Positions 56,922 to 64,000 of a DNA stretch of 64,000 bases are shown one piece after another. The position numbers and the translations under genes were made by a program. The notes under the pieces are model-generated. The model worked only from the letters and a program-made list of their open reading frames with translations, had not been told where the DNA came from and did not search any database. Source of the stretch: Candidatus Poribacteria bacterium (GTDB lineage: Bacteria; Poribacteria; WGA-4E; WGA-3G); contig JAJECN010000026.1 in assembly GCA_022821965.1 (NCBI GenBank), forward strand, positions 28,228 through 92,227, given 5' to 3'. Position 1 is the first letter of the stretch. Each line of letters opens with the position of its first letter.

Positions 56922-57680
56922 ATGCGGACACAGCTAACTCCCCCCTATGAAAAATTCGCCTACGCCTATGACCGAATGATGACAAACGTCAACTATACAC
57001 GTTGGACACATTACATTGAGTCGCTTTTTGAAAAATATGATTACAAACCCCGCACCGTTCTCGATTTGGCATGCGGCACCTGTGCTTTGACGATAGAACT
57101 CGCGCTCAGAGGCTATGAAATGACCGGCGTGGACCGGGCTGTTGGCATGCTCGATATTGCGAAGGAGAAAGCGGCAGCGCACGAGGTAGACATCGAAGTC
57201 CATCACGGGGATATGTGCGATTTTCAACTGAATCAGAAATTTGACGCAGTTCTCTGCACTTATGATAGCATTAACTATGCTTACGATGAAACCGAATTAA
57301 GCAAGGTCTTTCGGTGTGTTGCTGAGCATCTCGAACCGGACGGCTTGTTTATCTTTGATGTGACAACAGAGCGAAACATCGTTGAGCATTTCCACAATAA
57401 AACGTTCGCTTCAAACCATGACGATTATACTTACATTTGGAAAAACAACTACCTCCACCACTCCAAAATGTGCCGCACGGTGCTGACCTTTTTTATCCGC
57501 GAGGGTGAATTATTTAGGCGTTATGAGGAGGTTCACCAGCAGCGAATCTTTGAAGTCAATACAGTCAATAACCTGCTCAAAGAGGCTGACTACAAACCCC
57601 TCAGTGCTTACGATATGTACACCTTCAACCGTTGGAACCGCTATTCAGATCGCATTAATTTTACAGCGCGCTTGCTCTGA
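56922..57680 (+). CDS. Class I SAM-dependent methyltransferase
   Basis: A 252-residue protein. Motif I VLDLACGTCALTIELALRG, the acidic loop GVDRAVGMLD, motif II-like FDAVLCTYDSINY and LEPDGLFIFDV are those of a class I methyltransferase. It resembles small-molecule methyltransferases, with YAYDRMM at the start as in UbiE-like/type 11 members. The substrate is unknown. It is likely co-transcribed with the preceding small membrane protein, and is convergent with a WD40 gene. Confidence 0.87.
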   Translation: MRTQLTPPYEKFAYAYDRMMTNVNYTRWTHYIESLFEKYDYKPRTVLDLACGTCALTIELALRGYEMTGVDRAVGMLDIAKEKAAAHEVDIEVHHGDMCDFQLNQKFDAVLCTYDSINYAYDETELSKVFRCVAEHLEPDGLFIFDVTTERNIVEHFHNKTFASNHDDYTYIWKNNYLHHSKMCRTVLTFFIREGELFRRYEEVHQQRIFEVNTVNNLLKEADYKPLSAYDMYTFNRWNRYSDRINFTARLL

Positions 57681-57722
57681 AGTATGGATAGCTCCAGATG
57701 CCTCTTCTTAATCAGCCGACTG

Positions 57723-58694
57723 CTAAGGTGCATCCCATAAGAAAATTGTGCCCCCACTTTCGCCGCTGACGATGGTCAGACCATCAGGCGAGAAGTCCAC
57801 ACCGACGACAGAAGTCGTATGTCCTGTGAGCGTTTTCAAGTGTTCTCCTGTAACAGTATCCCATAACCGAACAGTGGCATCCCAACCGCCACTGGCGATC
57901 GTTTTGCTATCTGGTGAAAAAGCTATACTGGAAACAAAACTCTCATGTCCTATGAGTGTGTCTGTGGGTTTTCCTGTCGTGGAATCCCATAATCGGATGG
58001 TCTGGTCTTCACTCCCGCTGGCGATCGTTTTGCCATCCGGTGAAAAACGGACACTCAGGACAGACCCTGTATGTCCACTAAGTGTTTTCAGGTGTTCTCC
58101 CGCAACAGCATCCCATAGGACAACGGTATTGTCCTCACTCCCACTTACGAGGGTTTTACCATCCGGTGAAAAAGATCCACTGGTGACAGATCCCATGTGC
58201 CATTTGAGTCTTTTGAGGGGGTCCGCGGTAGCGATGTCCCACAGCCAAACGGTATCGTCATGACTCGCACTGGCGAGGGTCCTGCCGTCCGGTGAAAAGG
58301 ATATGAAATTGATAGAATTCTTATGCCCTATGAGGGTGTTCAGGTGTTTCCTCCGAATAGCATCCCATAACCGAATGGCGTTGTCACTGTAAAAGTCACC
58401 ACTACCACCGGCAATGGTCTCGCCATCGGGTGAGAAGCACACAGTGTAGACACCACTCGAATGTCCGATGAGGAGGTCAAGCTCTTCACCGGTAGAGACA
58501 CGGTAGAGCTGGATACCCATCCAAGATGCCACGGCAAGTTGCGTGCCATCAGGCGAAAACTGAAGTCCCTTTATTTCGTCTTTTCCGAGGCGCATCTTGG
58601 CACCCTCGGGTAAATCCGATCTGCTATAGGCGGATGGTAAAAACAGGACAAGGATCAATAACAGAATCGTGAGGTGTTGGTAAACTCTTTTCAT
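57723..58694 (-). CDS. Secreted seven-bladed WD40 protein
   Basis: A 323-residue protein with a signal peptide (LTILLLILVLFLPSAYS) and SDLPEGAKMRLGKDEIKG, then exactly seven WD40 blades, each ending in a WD or close variant (RLWDAIRRKH, WLWDIATADP, VLWDAVAGEH and so on). A single propeller is expected, outside the cytoplasm. It lies 45 bp after the leuB-type gene and may share its transcript. Same LPxGAKxRLGK opening as the genes at 40378 and 42508. Confidence 0.9.
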   Translation of the reverse strand: MKRVYQHLTILLLILVLFLPSAYSRSDLPEGAKMRLGKDEIKGLQFSPDGTQLAVASWMGIQLYRVSTGEELDLLIGHSSGVYTVCFSPDGETIAGGSGDFYSDNAIRLWDAIRRKHLNTLIGHKNSINFISFSPDGRTLASASHDDTVWLWDIATADPLKRLKWHMGSVTSGSFSPDGKTLVSGSEDNTVVLWDAVAGEHLKTLSGHTGSVLSVRFSPDGKTIASGSEDQTIRLWDSTTGKPTDTLIGHESFVSSIAFSPDSKTIASGGWDATVRLWDTVTGEHLKTLTGHTTSVVGVDFSPDGLTIVSGESGGTIFLWDAP

Positions 58695-58739
58695 TTGCTA
58701 ACCCCCAATTTATCGCACGCTCTGAAATTACCTGAACGA

Positions 58740-59792
58740 TTACAGCCCTTCTGCGATAAGGTCGCCAACTTCTTCGGTGGTATAGCCCATCCGTCCGGCA
58801 CCCAGATCTTTGATTTTTCCGCTTGCGAGCAAGTCGCTGATAGATGTCTCTACTTTTGCTGCCTCTGTTGTATGTCCAAGGTGGTCAAGCATCATGCCGG
58901 CTGCCGCTACTGCAGCAATGGGATTAATCTGATTTTTGCCGGTATAGCGCGGTGCGGAGCCGTGGATCGGTTCAAACATAGCGACACTCTCCGGGTTCAG
59001 ATTGCCAGAGGCTGCAACGCCCATACCCCCCTGAATCATCGCGCCGAGGTCGGTGATAATGTCTCCGAACATATTACAGGTCACAACGACATCGAACCAT
59101 TCTGGGTTTTTCACCATCCACATTGTTGTCGCATCGACGAATGCGTATTCCTTCTTGATATCGGGATAATCTTCGCCTACCTCGTCAAAGACACGTCGCC
59201 ACAGATCATGTGCGTAAGTGAGGACGTTTGCCTTGTCACAGAGCGTCAGCGTATTTTCCTTGTTCCGCTTTTTCGTGAGTTCGTACGCATAACGCACACA
59301 GCGTTCTACACCTTTGTAGGTGTTAATCATTTCCTGAATCGCTACTTCATCGCGCGTGCCGCGTTTCAGAAAACCACCGATACCAGCGTACAGACCTTCA
59401 GTGTTTTCGCGGACGATGATGAAATCGATTTCTTCAGGTCCTTTATCTTTCACAGGTGTCGGGACACCGGGGTAGAGTTTGACAGGACGGAGGTTGATAT
59501 AGAGATCAAGTTCAAACCGGACCTTGAGCAGGATACCTTTCTCTAAAATACCGGGTTTGACATCAGGGTGTCCAATAGCACCGAGGTAGATAGCGTCTAA
59601 TCCGCGAAGTTCTTCTAAAACTGAATCTGGTAACACTTCACCGGTTGCGAGATACCGGTCGCCGCCGACATCGTATTCAACTGTTTCGTATTGGATGCCT
59701 GCTTGTGCCGCTGCTGCCCCGAAGACCTTCATCGCTTCGCGCGTCACTTCGGGGCCAATTCCATCGCCAGGGATGAGACCGATTTTATACAT
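58740..59792 (-). CDS. leuB: Isopropylmalate/isocitrate dehydrogenase family protein, LeuB-like
   Basis: A 350-residue beta-decarboxylating dehydrogenase. [17 protein letters not shown] opens it; [18 protein letters not shown] holds the substrate Arg and [17 protein letters not shown] the metal Asp. [18 protein letters not shown] is the cofactor region, ordinary for NAD-dependent members. [11 protein letters not shown] is closer to isocitrate, homoisocitrate or tartrate types than to typical LeuB, so the substrate is not certain. AGGAGA precedes the ATG, and there is a clear promoter. No leuA, leuC or leuD is near. Confidence 0.8.
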   Translation of the reverse strand: MYKIGLIPGDGIGPEVTREAMKVFGAAAAQAGIQYETVEYDVGGDRYLATGEVLPDSVLEELRGLDAIYLGAIGHPDVKPGILEKGILLKVRFELDLYINLRPVKLYPGVPTPVKDKGPEEIDFIIVRENTEGLYAGIGGFLKRGTRDEVAIQEMINTYKGVERCVRYAYELTKKRNKENTLTLCDKANVLTYAHDLWRRVFDEVGEDYPDIKKEYAFVDATTMWMVKNPEWFDVVVTCNMFGDIITDLGAMIQGGMGVAASGNLNPESVAMFEPIHGSAPRYTGKNQINPIAAVAAAGMMLDHLGHTTEAAKVETSISDLLASGKIKDLGAGRMGYTTEEVGDLIAEGL

Positions 59793-59837
59793 TGATTGTC
59801 TCCTAACATGTTCTTATCATGAGTTTTGATACCTTAT

Positions 59838-59866
59838 ATTTTACCATATCTTGGGTGATATTGCAA
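59838..59866 (-). promoter_or_regulatory. Promoter of the leuB-type gene
   Basis: On the minus strand TTGCAA and TAAAAT with a 17-bp spacer, with TGG directly before the -10. It is 46 bp before the start codon. Confidence 0.6.
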
Positions 59867-59893
59867 ATTAGGTGTTTTGTAGGGGCGGGCATT

Positions 59894-60010
59894 TATGGTG
59901 AATTATGAAAATAAGTTTACATTTCAATAGAAGCGAGGTCAGCACCCTCGCTGGCGAGGATTGTATCCTCGCCTTCTTTTGGTGTATACATAATTGTATA
60001 TTTCACCATA
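59894..60010. mobile_element. Hairpin MITE-like repeat, copy B
   Basis: A 117-bp near copy of 44866-44981. The ends TATGGTGAA and TTCACCATA are inverted repeats, perfect here. The central hairpin GGCGAGGAT-TGT-ATCCTCGCC is at 59953-59973. Both copies are in intergenic regions. Confidence 0.7.
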
Positions 60011-60224
60011 GTTTTCTCTTTTGTAGCGTATCCTGTTAGGTTGCGCTTCATACACGCACCATAGGTGTCAATTTAGGGATTTTTCAAGGTGTTTTGTAAC
60101 AGCTTCCTTACAAATGCCGCCCTTACAGGGCTTAGGAGATTGGGGAAGCGCGTTTCTATAAACATTGCGTCCCTACGGGACTGAAGAGGGTTTTTTGGGC
60201 ATACACGGTTTGCGTGTAAGATCC

Positions 60225-60246
60225 GGTGCGGTTTCCTAACCGAACC
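60225..60246. repeat. GGTGCGGTT/AACCGAACC imperfect inverted repeat
   Basis: Arms of nine bases at 60225-60233 and 60238-60246 with one mismatch and a 4-bp loop TCCT. Compact form of the repeat at 26431. Confidence 0.5.
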
Positions 60247-60426
60247 GAGTTTTACACGGAAGCCTTGAAAATTTCAAAAACCTCTTGAATCCCGTAGGGT
60301 TTATTTGCTTGGAGTGTTTTTGCTTGGGTGTTTCTGCAGCATCTGTGTAGCAATGATTATTTTTAGAATCCACCATAGGTGACCCTAAGATGAATGAATT
60401 TGATGTTACCCCAAAAAGGACGGATG

Positions 60427-60435
60427 TGGTATAAT
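60427..60435 (+). promoter_or_regulatory. Extended -10 promoter of the PfkB gene
   Basis: TGGTATAAT contains an extended -10 (TG-N-TATAAT). No good -35 at 17 bp. It is 44 bp before the preferred start. Confidence 0.5.
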
Positions 60436-60479
60436 TGTTACCCACATCGCAGGACATTCTGAGCCACCGGAGAAACATA

Positions 60480-61532
60480 TTGATTAGCGAAGCGCGCCTA
60501 AAAACAATTCTCAATCAATTTCACGACCAACGTATCCTTGTCGTTGGGGATTTTTATCTTGATGCCTACTGGTACATAGACAAAGTCCGATCGACGCTGT
60601 CATTGGAAACGCCGTGGCATACGAATCCTGTTGTCGATCAACGCTATAGTCCGGGCGCGGCAGGCACCGTCACAAATAACCTGAAAGCATTGGACGTGGG
60701 AACGGTTTATACGCTAAGTGTTATCGGCGAAGATGGATTCGGAGGGACGCTGCTGAATTGTTTACAAGCAAACGGGTGCCGAACGGACTTTATGATACAG
60801 GTGCCGAGGTGGGTGACACCTACCTATCTCAAACCGATTCATCGCGGCTATGAAGGTGTAGAAACAGAGGGACCGCGATTTGATATTGAAAACCAATCCC
60901 CAATGGAAGAAGAAGTTGAAACTGCCGTTATTGATGCGTTGCAAAACTGTATCCCGCTCGTTGATGGTATAATTGTTGGTGATCAGATGCCAATTGAGAA
61001 CTTGGGGGTTGTCACCAACCGGGTGAGAGAAAAGTTATGTGAGTTGGCAGTGGCGTTTCCTGAAAAGGTCTTTTTCGCCGACTCCCGCACGCGGATCGGC
61101 GCGTACCGAAACGTGATTATTAAGCCAAATCGGTTTGAAGCGAAACGCGCTGTTGAACCGGAGTGGAATGGGCGGGAGGTTGACATGGCGGAAGCTGAGC
61201 AGTGTGCAATTGGACTTGCGGAACAGACACAAAACACGGTGTACGTTACCCTCGGTGGGAACGGCATTCTTGTTTACTGTAAGGGGGAGTTCACTCACAT
61301 TCCGGGGATCCCAATTGATGATGAGACCGATCCAGTTGGTGCAGGGGACAGTGTTTCAGCTGGGCTTGTCGCGACGCTTTGTAGCCTACGCGGTTCGCAA
61401 GGCGCAGCGGCCGTTGATGCTGCTTATATTGGAAATCTGGTGGCTTCTATTACCGTCACCAAAATCGGTACGACTGGCACTGCTTCACCCACAGAAATTC
61501 TTGAACGCCATCGGAGCCTTGTGAACCTATGA
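60480..61532 (+). CDS. PfkB/ribokinase-family carbohydrate kinase
   Basis: A 350-residue kinase. ILVVGDFYLDAYW is near the start, PGAAGTVTNNLKAL is the N-terminal substrate block, and DPVGAGDSVSAGLVATL the C-terminal PfkB signature with the catalytic Asp. It is closest in type to the kinase half of RfaE/HldE (heptose-7-phosphate kinase), but the sugar is not established. The TTG at 60480 has GGAG seven bases upstream and is chosen over a longer frame that overlaps the -10 promoter. It overlaps the nitroreductase by four bases. Confidence 0.82.
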   Translation: MISEARLKTILNQFHDQRILVVGDFYLDAYWYIDKVRSTLSLETPWHTNPVVDQRYSPGAAGTVTNNLKALDVGTVYTLSVIGEDGFGGTLLNCLQANGCRTDFMIQVPRWVTPTYLKPIHRGYEGVETEGPRFDIENQSPMEEEVETAVIDALQNCIPLVDGIIVGDQMPIENLGVVTNRVREKLCELAVAFPEKVFFADSRTRIGAYRNVIIKPNRFEAKRAVEPEWNGREVDMAEAEQCAIGLAEQTQNTVYVTLGGNGILVYCKGEFTHIPGIPIDDETDPVGAGDSVSAGLVATLCSLRGSQGAAAVDAAYIGNLVASITVTKIGTTGTASPTEILERHRSLVNL

Positions 61533-62299
61533 ACGTTTTTGATGCAATAACACAGCGCCGAAGCCATCGCGCAACATTTCAGAAACGTGCGATAGATGCG
61601 ACTGACCTTGAGAAACTCATTGAAGCCGCACGGTGGACACCCTCGCCGTTCAATGTCCAACCTTGGGAACTCCTGCTCATTCAGGAAGCGGAGGGCAAAA
61701 TAGCACTCGCCGATGTCACAGAGCGTTCTGTCGTTGACCAATTCAAGGATGCAAAGTTTCTTGATGACAACAGTCGATGGATGCGTCTAACAGAGATGGA
61801 ATGGCAGGAACACGGCGACGGTGTTCTGCTCGAAGAACACGTCACGCTACCGAAACCACTTCAGGACGCACCTGAAAAGTTATTGCAAAGCCTATTAAAA
61901 AATGCGAAATCTTTCACGCTTTTGGGGCATTTAGGCGCGGGTAAAATACCTGCCAAAGAAATCGCTACACAGGTGCGCGAGGCACCGCTTCTGATGCTAA
62001 TTACGATGAATTGCAAAAGATACCCACCCGGTGAAGGCGGAACTCGGTGGATGTGGCTGAGCATGGGAATGTTGATCCAAAACATACTTCTTGCTGCAAC
62101 CGCCTTAGACATCGGTGTGCAGTTTGTCAGTGCGCCCCTCGAACGCGCAGCAGATCGTGAGCATATCCGCCAACTTTTCGATATTCCTACCTCTCATGAG
62201 GTGATTACACTACTCAGGATGGGCTATGTTGAGGGGGAGGGTGGGAACTCTGTCCGCTTACAACCGTCAGAGTTTGTGCACTTTGAAAAGATAGTGTAG
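61529..62299 (+). CDS. Nitroreductase family protein
   Basis: A 256-residue flavin-dependent oxidoreductase. VFDAITQRRSHRATF and LIEAARWTPSPFNVQPWELL are the FMN-binding opening of the family, and GMLIQNILLAATALDIGVQFVS the later part. A middle insertion (about 70-130) is longer than in small nitroreductases. The reductant is NAD(P)H; the physiological substrate is unknown. ATGA overlap with the PfkB gene shows coupled translation, though a shared pathway is not obvious. Confidence 0.83.
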   Translation: MNVFDAITQRRSHRATFQKRAIDATDLEKLIEAARWTPSPFNVQPWELLLIQEAEGKIALADVTERSVVDQFKDAKFLDDNSRWMRLTEMEWQEHGDGVLLEEHVTLPKPLQDAPEKLLQSLLKNAKSFTLLGHLGAGKIPAKEIATQVREAPLLMLITMNCKRYPPGEGGTRWMWLSMGMLIQNILLAATALDIGVQFVSAPLERAADREHIRQLFDIPTSHEVITLLRMGYVEGEGGNSVRLQPSEFVHFEKIV

Positions 62300-62330
62300 G
62301 CGGGCACAGCAACCCGCCGCTATCCACATT

Positions 62331-62398
62331 AAGTCTATTAAGCACCGCGATTCTGTAAGTCTATTAAGCAAAGTCTATTAAGCACCGCGATTCTGTAA
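62331..62398. repeat. Short direct repeats over the 3' end of the 39-codon gene
   Basis: The unit AAGTCTATTAAGCACCGCGA with TTCTGT following occurs at 62331-62356 and 62371-62396, with a 14-base partial unit between (62357-62370). The right copy overlaps the last codons and stop of the gene at 62378-62497, so the others are duplications of its 3' end. Confidence 0.7.
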
Positions 62399-62497
62399 CA
62401 ATTCTTTCAATGCCGCTTTCTTTTTTTTCAGTCGCCGTTGTTGGCGTTGGCGGATTTGGGTCCGACGTCGGACCTGTCCGCTTTTACTTCGTGGCAT
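62378..62497 (-). CDS. 39-aa highly basic small protein
   Basis: A short frame on the minus strand that starts four bases after the stop of the 409-residue gene. AAGGGGG lies about eight bases before the ATG. The protein begins MPRSKSGQVRRRTQ and continues with QRQQRRLKKKKAALKELLQ, so more than a third of the residues are Arg or Lys and it ends in a helix. A nucleic-acid- or ribosome-binding role is plausible, but no family is recognised. The 3' end is duplicated downstream. Confidence 0.6.
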   Translation of the reverse strand: MPRSKSGQVRRRTQIRQRQQRRLKKKKAALKELLQNRGA

Positions 62498-62501
62498 AAG
62501 T

Positions 62502-63731
62502 TTACCCCCTTTCTTCGATCGTTTTGGCGAGGTACATGACTGCCGATGTGCATCGCGTTTCTACCTCTGCCATTGCAATAGTAAGTTCTGCTTCTGAGCG
62601 GGCGTGTAACTGCAATCGCTCTTCGGTAACCGTAATGTAACGTTCGTTCTCTACATCAACAAATTCGACCTGTTTTTCGTTTTCATTCACCAAAGCGTAG
62701 TTAGTCAGCCCTTCTTCTGAAGAAGTGTCATCTTTTTCCCCTTTAAAACACTCTTTTATTTTCCAGCCATCAAAATTTTTATAAAGTGCCCGAGCAGGAA
62801 GCTCATCAGGAGACATAGGTGGTATTTCTACCACTGCAGCGGGCGATGCTGGATCTTCCACAGGCGCGGTTGACATCTGTTCCATATCAACGCTTTCTGG
62901 TTCTACCGCGTCTGAGTGTGAAGAATCCAATTCAGGTAGAACGGATTTCGGAGCCTCAGCCTCGCGGTGTTCCAAGTTTTTTCCAGCGTCTGAAAATAGC
63001 GAAACCGGTTGAGATTGATGCACTTCTGAATCTTCGTACTCCAGAACATCTGAAAAGATTTCTTTGACCGCCTCAGGATTATCAATAATGTCCATCTCTT
63101 CCACCAGGACTCGTAGTGTTTCAATACCAATCGTTTGAATCATCGGATGGAACGCCAGTATCTCCGGTGGGGCTTTCTCAAAAAGCGAGCGGGTAACAGA
63201 AGCCACCTCTGCAAGTTCTCCGTCGCCTGTCAGTTTGAGACGAGTTTCACATGCCGTAAGTGCTTGCTCTAATTGTCGCATGAAGTCCGGTGTAACGAGA
63301 TGTGGAAGCACTTCTAACTGAAAATGTTCGCAGGCGCGTTCCGCTTCAGGCAAGGTGTTTAGTCGATCTGTGTTCGCTACCGTTTCGTCTATTGCGTTTG
63401 TTAAATCGGTGGAATCTTCGGTAGGTTCAGGGAAATCCGCTGATTCATCTGTCGGCGCGTCCGTTCTGTCTACTTCATGATTACTGAGTGATTGCGTCAC
63501 CCATTTGTACGTTAGTTCAAAATCGAAAAGTACACCTTCAAGCTCCGGTTCTTTGAGAAGTTGTTGACTCTGTGAGATACAAGCGTGCAAATGCTCTTCT
63601 TCCGATTTTTCGTAAAGCAGTCTGCGTTGTTTTTCAACAGCAAGTTGTTTTTGTCTGGATTTCCGGTCGCGATTTCGTTTTTCACGCTTCCGTGCCACAT
63701 TTATGGAGCGGCGGCCCTTTTTCTTTGCCAT
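62502..63731 (-). CDS. Hypothetical protein with basic N-terminus and acidic centre, 409 aa
   Basis: Not recognised. The ATG at 63731 is preferred to the TTG at 63752. The N-terminus is strongly basic and helical (KKKGRRSINVARKREKRNRD), like the small protein that follows, and suits nucleic-acid binding. The middle part is acidic and low-complexity (EPTEDSTDLTN, SPAAVVEIPPMSPDE), probably disordered. The C-terminus (about 310-409) looks folded (YKNFDGWKIKECFKGEKDD, VEFVDVENERYITVTEERLQL). A consensus-like promoter lies upstream. Likely an operon with the 39-codon gene. Confidence 0.65.
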   Translation of the reverse strand: MAKKKGRRSINVARKREKRNRDRKSRQKQLAVEKQRRLLYEKSEEEHLHACISQSQQLLKEPELEGVLFDFELTYKWVTQSLSNHEVDRTDAPTDESADFPEPTEDSTDLTNAIDETVANTDRLNTLPEAERACEHFQLEVLPHLVTPDFMRQLEQALTACETRLKLTGDGELAEVASVTRSLFEKAPPEILAFHPMIQTIGIETLRVLVEEMDIIDNPEAVKEIFSDVLEYEDSEVHQSQPVSLFSDAGKNLEHREAEAPKSVLPELDSSHSDAVEPESVDMEQMSTAPVEDPASPAAVVEIPPMSPDELPARALYKNFDGWKIKECFKGEKDDTSSEEGLTNYALVNENEKQVEFVDVENERYITVTEERLQLHARSEAELTIAMAEVETRCTSAVMYLAKTIEERG

Positions 63732-63814
63732 GGTAATGTCTTTTGGGGTCAACGTAATTATTTGATGAACTCTAATTCCAAAGAGGACGCAACGTCAAGT
63801 TTCACATACTATTA

Positions 63815-63843
63815 AGTATACATCAACCGTAATTTATTGTCAA
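63815..63843 (-). promoter_or_regulatory. Promoter of the 409-aa gene
   Basis: On the minus strand TTGACA and TATACT with a 17-bp spacer, 84 bp before the ATG at 63731. Confidence 0.65.
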
Positions 63844-63887
63844 ACATAATATTATTATACGGGTGTGTAAATATTTTGTCATACTAT

Positions 63888-64000
63888 TCACGCGGTTTTT
63901 GAGTGTTGATCCCAAAATACATCCCAGGCCCCATTCTTTAATAAACATCGCCAGAATAAAATGGCATTTATCCCGGGTGTGCTCCATTTCATAGCCGTTT
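63888..64000 (-). CDS. Transposase C-terminal end (ISKra4-like), 5' part outside window
   Basis: The minus-strand frame is open from the right edge to a stop at 63888. MKWSTPGINAILFWRCLLKNG followed by AWDVFWDQH resembles the C-terminal end of ISKra4-type transposases, where a W-x-x-x-G-A/N-A-I-L-x-L-R block is followed by G-x-W-D-x-F-W. Only 37 residues are visible, so the family is tentative. No terminal inverted repeat was identified next to it. Confidence 0.45.
   Translation of the reverse strand, partial: TAMKWSTPGINAILFWRCLLKNGAWDVFWDQHSKTA

Larger units (their letters stand above)
59793..60479. other. Intergenic region with repeat copy B and two promoters
   Basis: About 690 bp between divergent genes. 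It contains the leuB promoter, the second copy of the 116-bp element, a GGTGCGGTT inverted repeat and the extended -10 promoter of the kinase. Other open frames in it have no ribosome sites. Confidence 0.55.

Noticed and set aside
60236..60514. 92-codon minus-strand frame
   Set aside because: It overlaps the kinase start and promoter and has no ribosome site or recognisable domain.
62331..62398. Direct repeats as a CRISPR array
   Set aside because: There are only two and a half units without spacers, and the unit is the 3' end of a small gene.

Overview
ORGANISM. The window reads as a chromosomal segment of a Gram-negative-like bacterium that most resembles Candidatus Poribacteria. This is an inference from gene content: two large DUF6785/DUF6784-type membrane proteins, phytanoyl-CoA dioxygenase (PhyH), ThuA-like, Gfo/Idh and amidohydrolase genes, a sulfatase, secreted WD40 proteins and many small toxin-antitoxin and nuclease modules. 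No rRNA, tRNA or CRISPR array was seen, so the assignment rests on proteins alone. Sigma70-type promoters are clear and regular: most have a 17-bp spacer, and several pairs of them are divergent. LAYOUT. 0-6.7 kb: a truncated HAD phosphatase, minCDE on the minus strand with a LarA-family gene upstream, a sugar-nucleotidyltransferase and bioD. 6.8-20.5 kb: a type I restriction-modification locus in the order hsdM, a 3.5-kb accessory block, a large zinc-ribbon/putative PD-(D/E)XK protein, hsdS, an Rpn-type nuclease with a duplicated tail, then hsdR. The accessory block is bounded by two copies of the hsdM 3' end and holds a MITE-like element, two discoidin-like secreted proteins and a coiled-coil repeat protein. 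20.5-32 kb: hflK-hflC, a DHFR-like reductase overlapping a DUF6785 protein, a Gfo/Idh oxidoreductase, thiC, malate synthase G and an amidohydrolase. 32-38 kb: three small toxin-antitoxin-like pairs (HEPN-like/PIN, VapBC/FitAB type, HigBA type) interleaved with ThuA, PhyH and argH. 38-48.6 kb: pyrF, an atypical sulfatase, a pair of secreted WD40 proteins, a ferredoxin-NADP reductase, a DUF4159 protein and about 1.2 kb of repeat-rich sequence without a convincing gene. 48.6-64 kb: a TPR protein, the second DUF6785 protein, the operon tyrA-cmk-plsC, ychF, a methyltransferase, a third WD40 protein next to a leuB-type dehydrogenase, a PfkB kinase overlapping a nitroreductase, a basic protein followed by a previously untracked 39-codon basic gene, and the tail of a transposase at the right edge. 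HOW THE PARTS WORK TOGETHER. The clearest working units are the Min septum-placement system, the HflKC membrane complex that modulates FtsH, the tyrA-cmk-plsC housekeeping operon, and the type I restriction-modification locus with its extra predicted nuclease. That extra nuclease is the best candidate in the window for an undescribed defence component. Short dispersed repeats are also worth following: a 13-bp TIR element, a 116/117-bp hairpin element present twice, and GGTGCGGTT inverted repeats.
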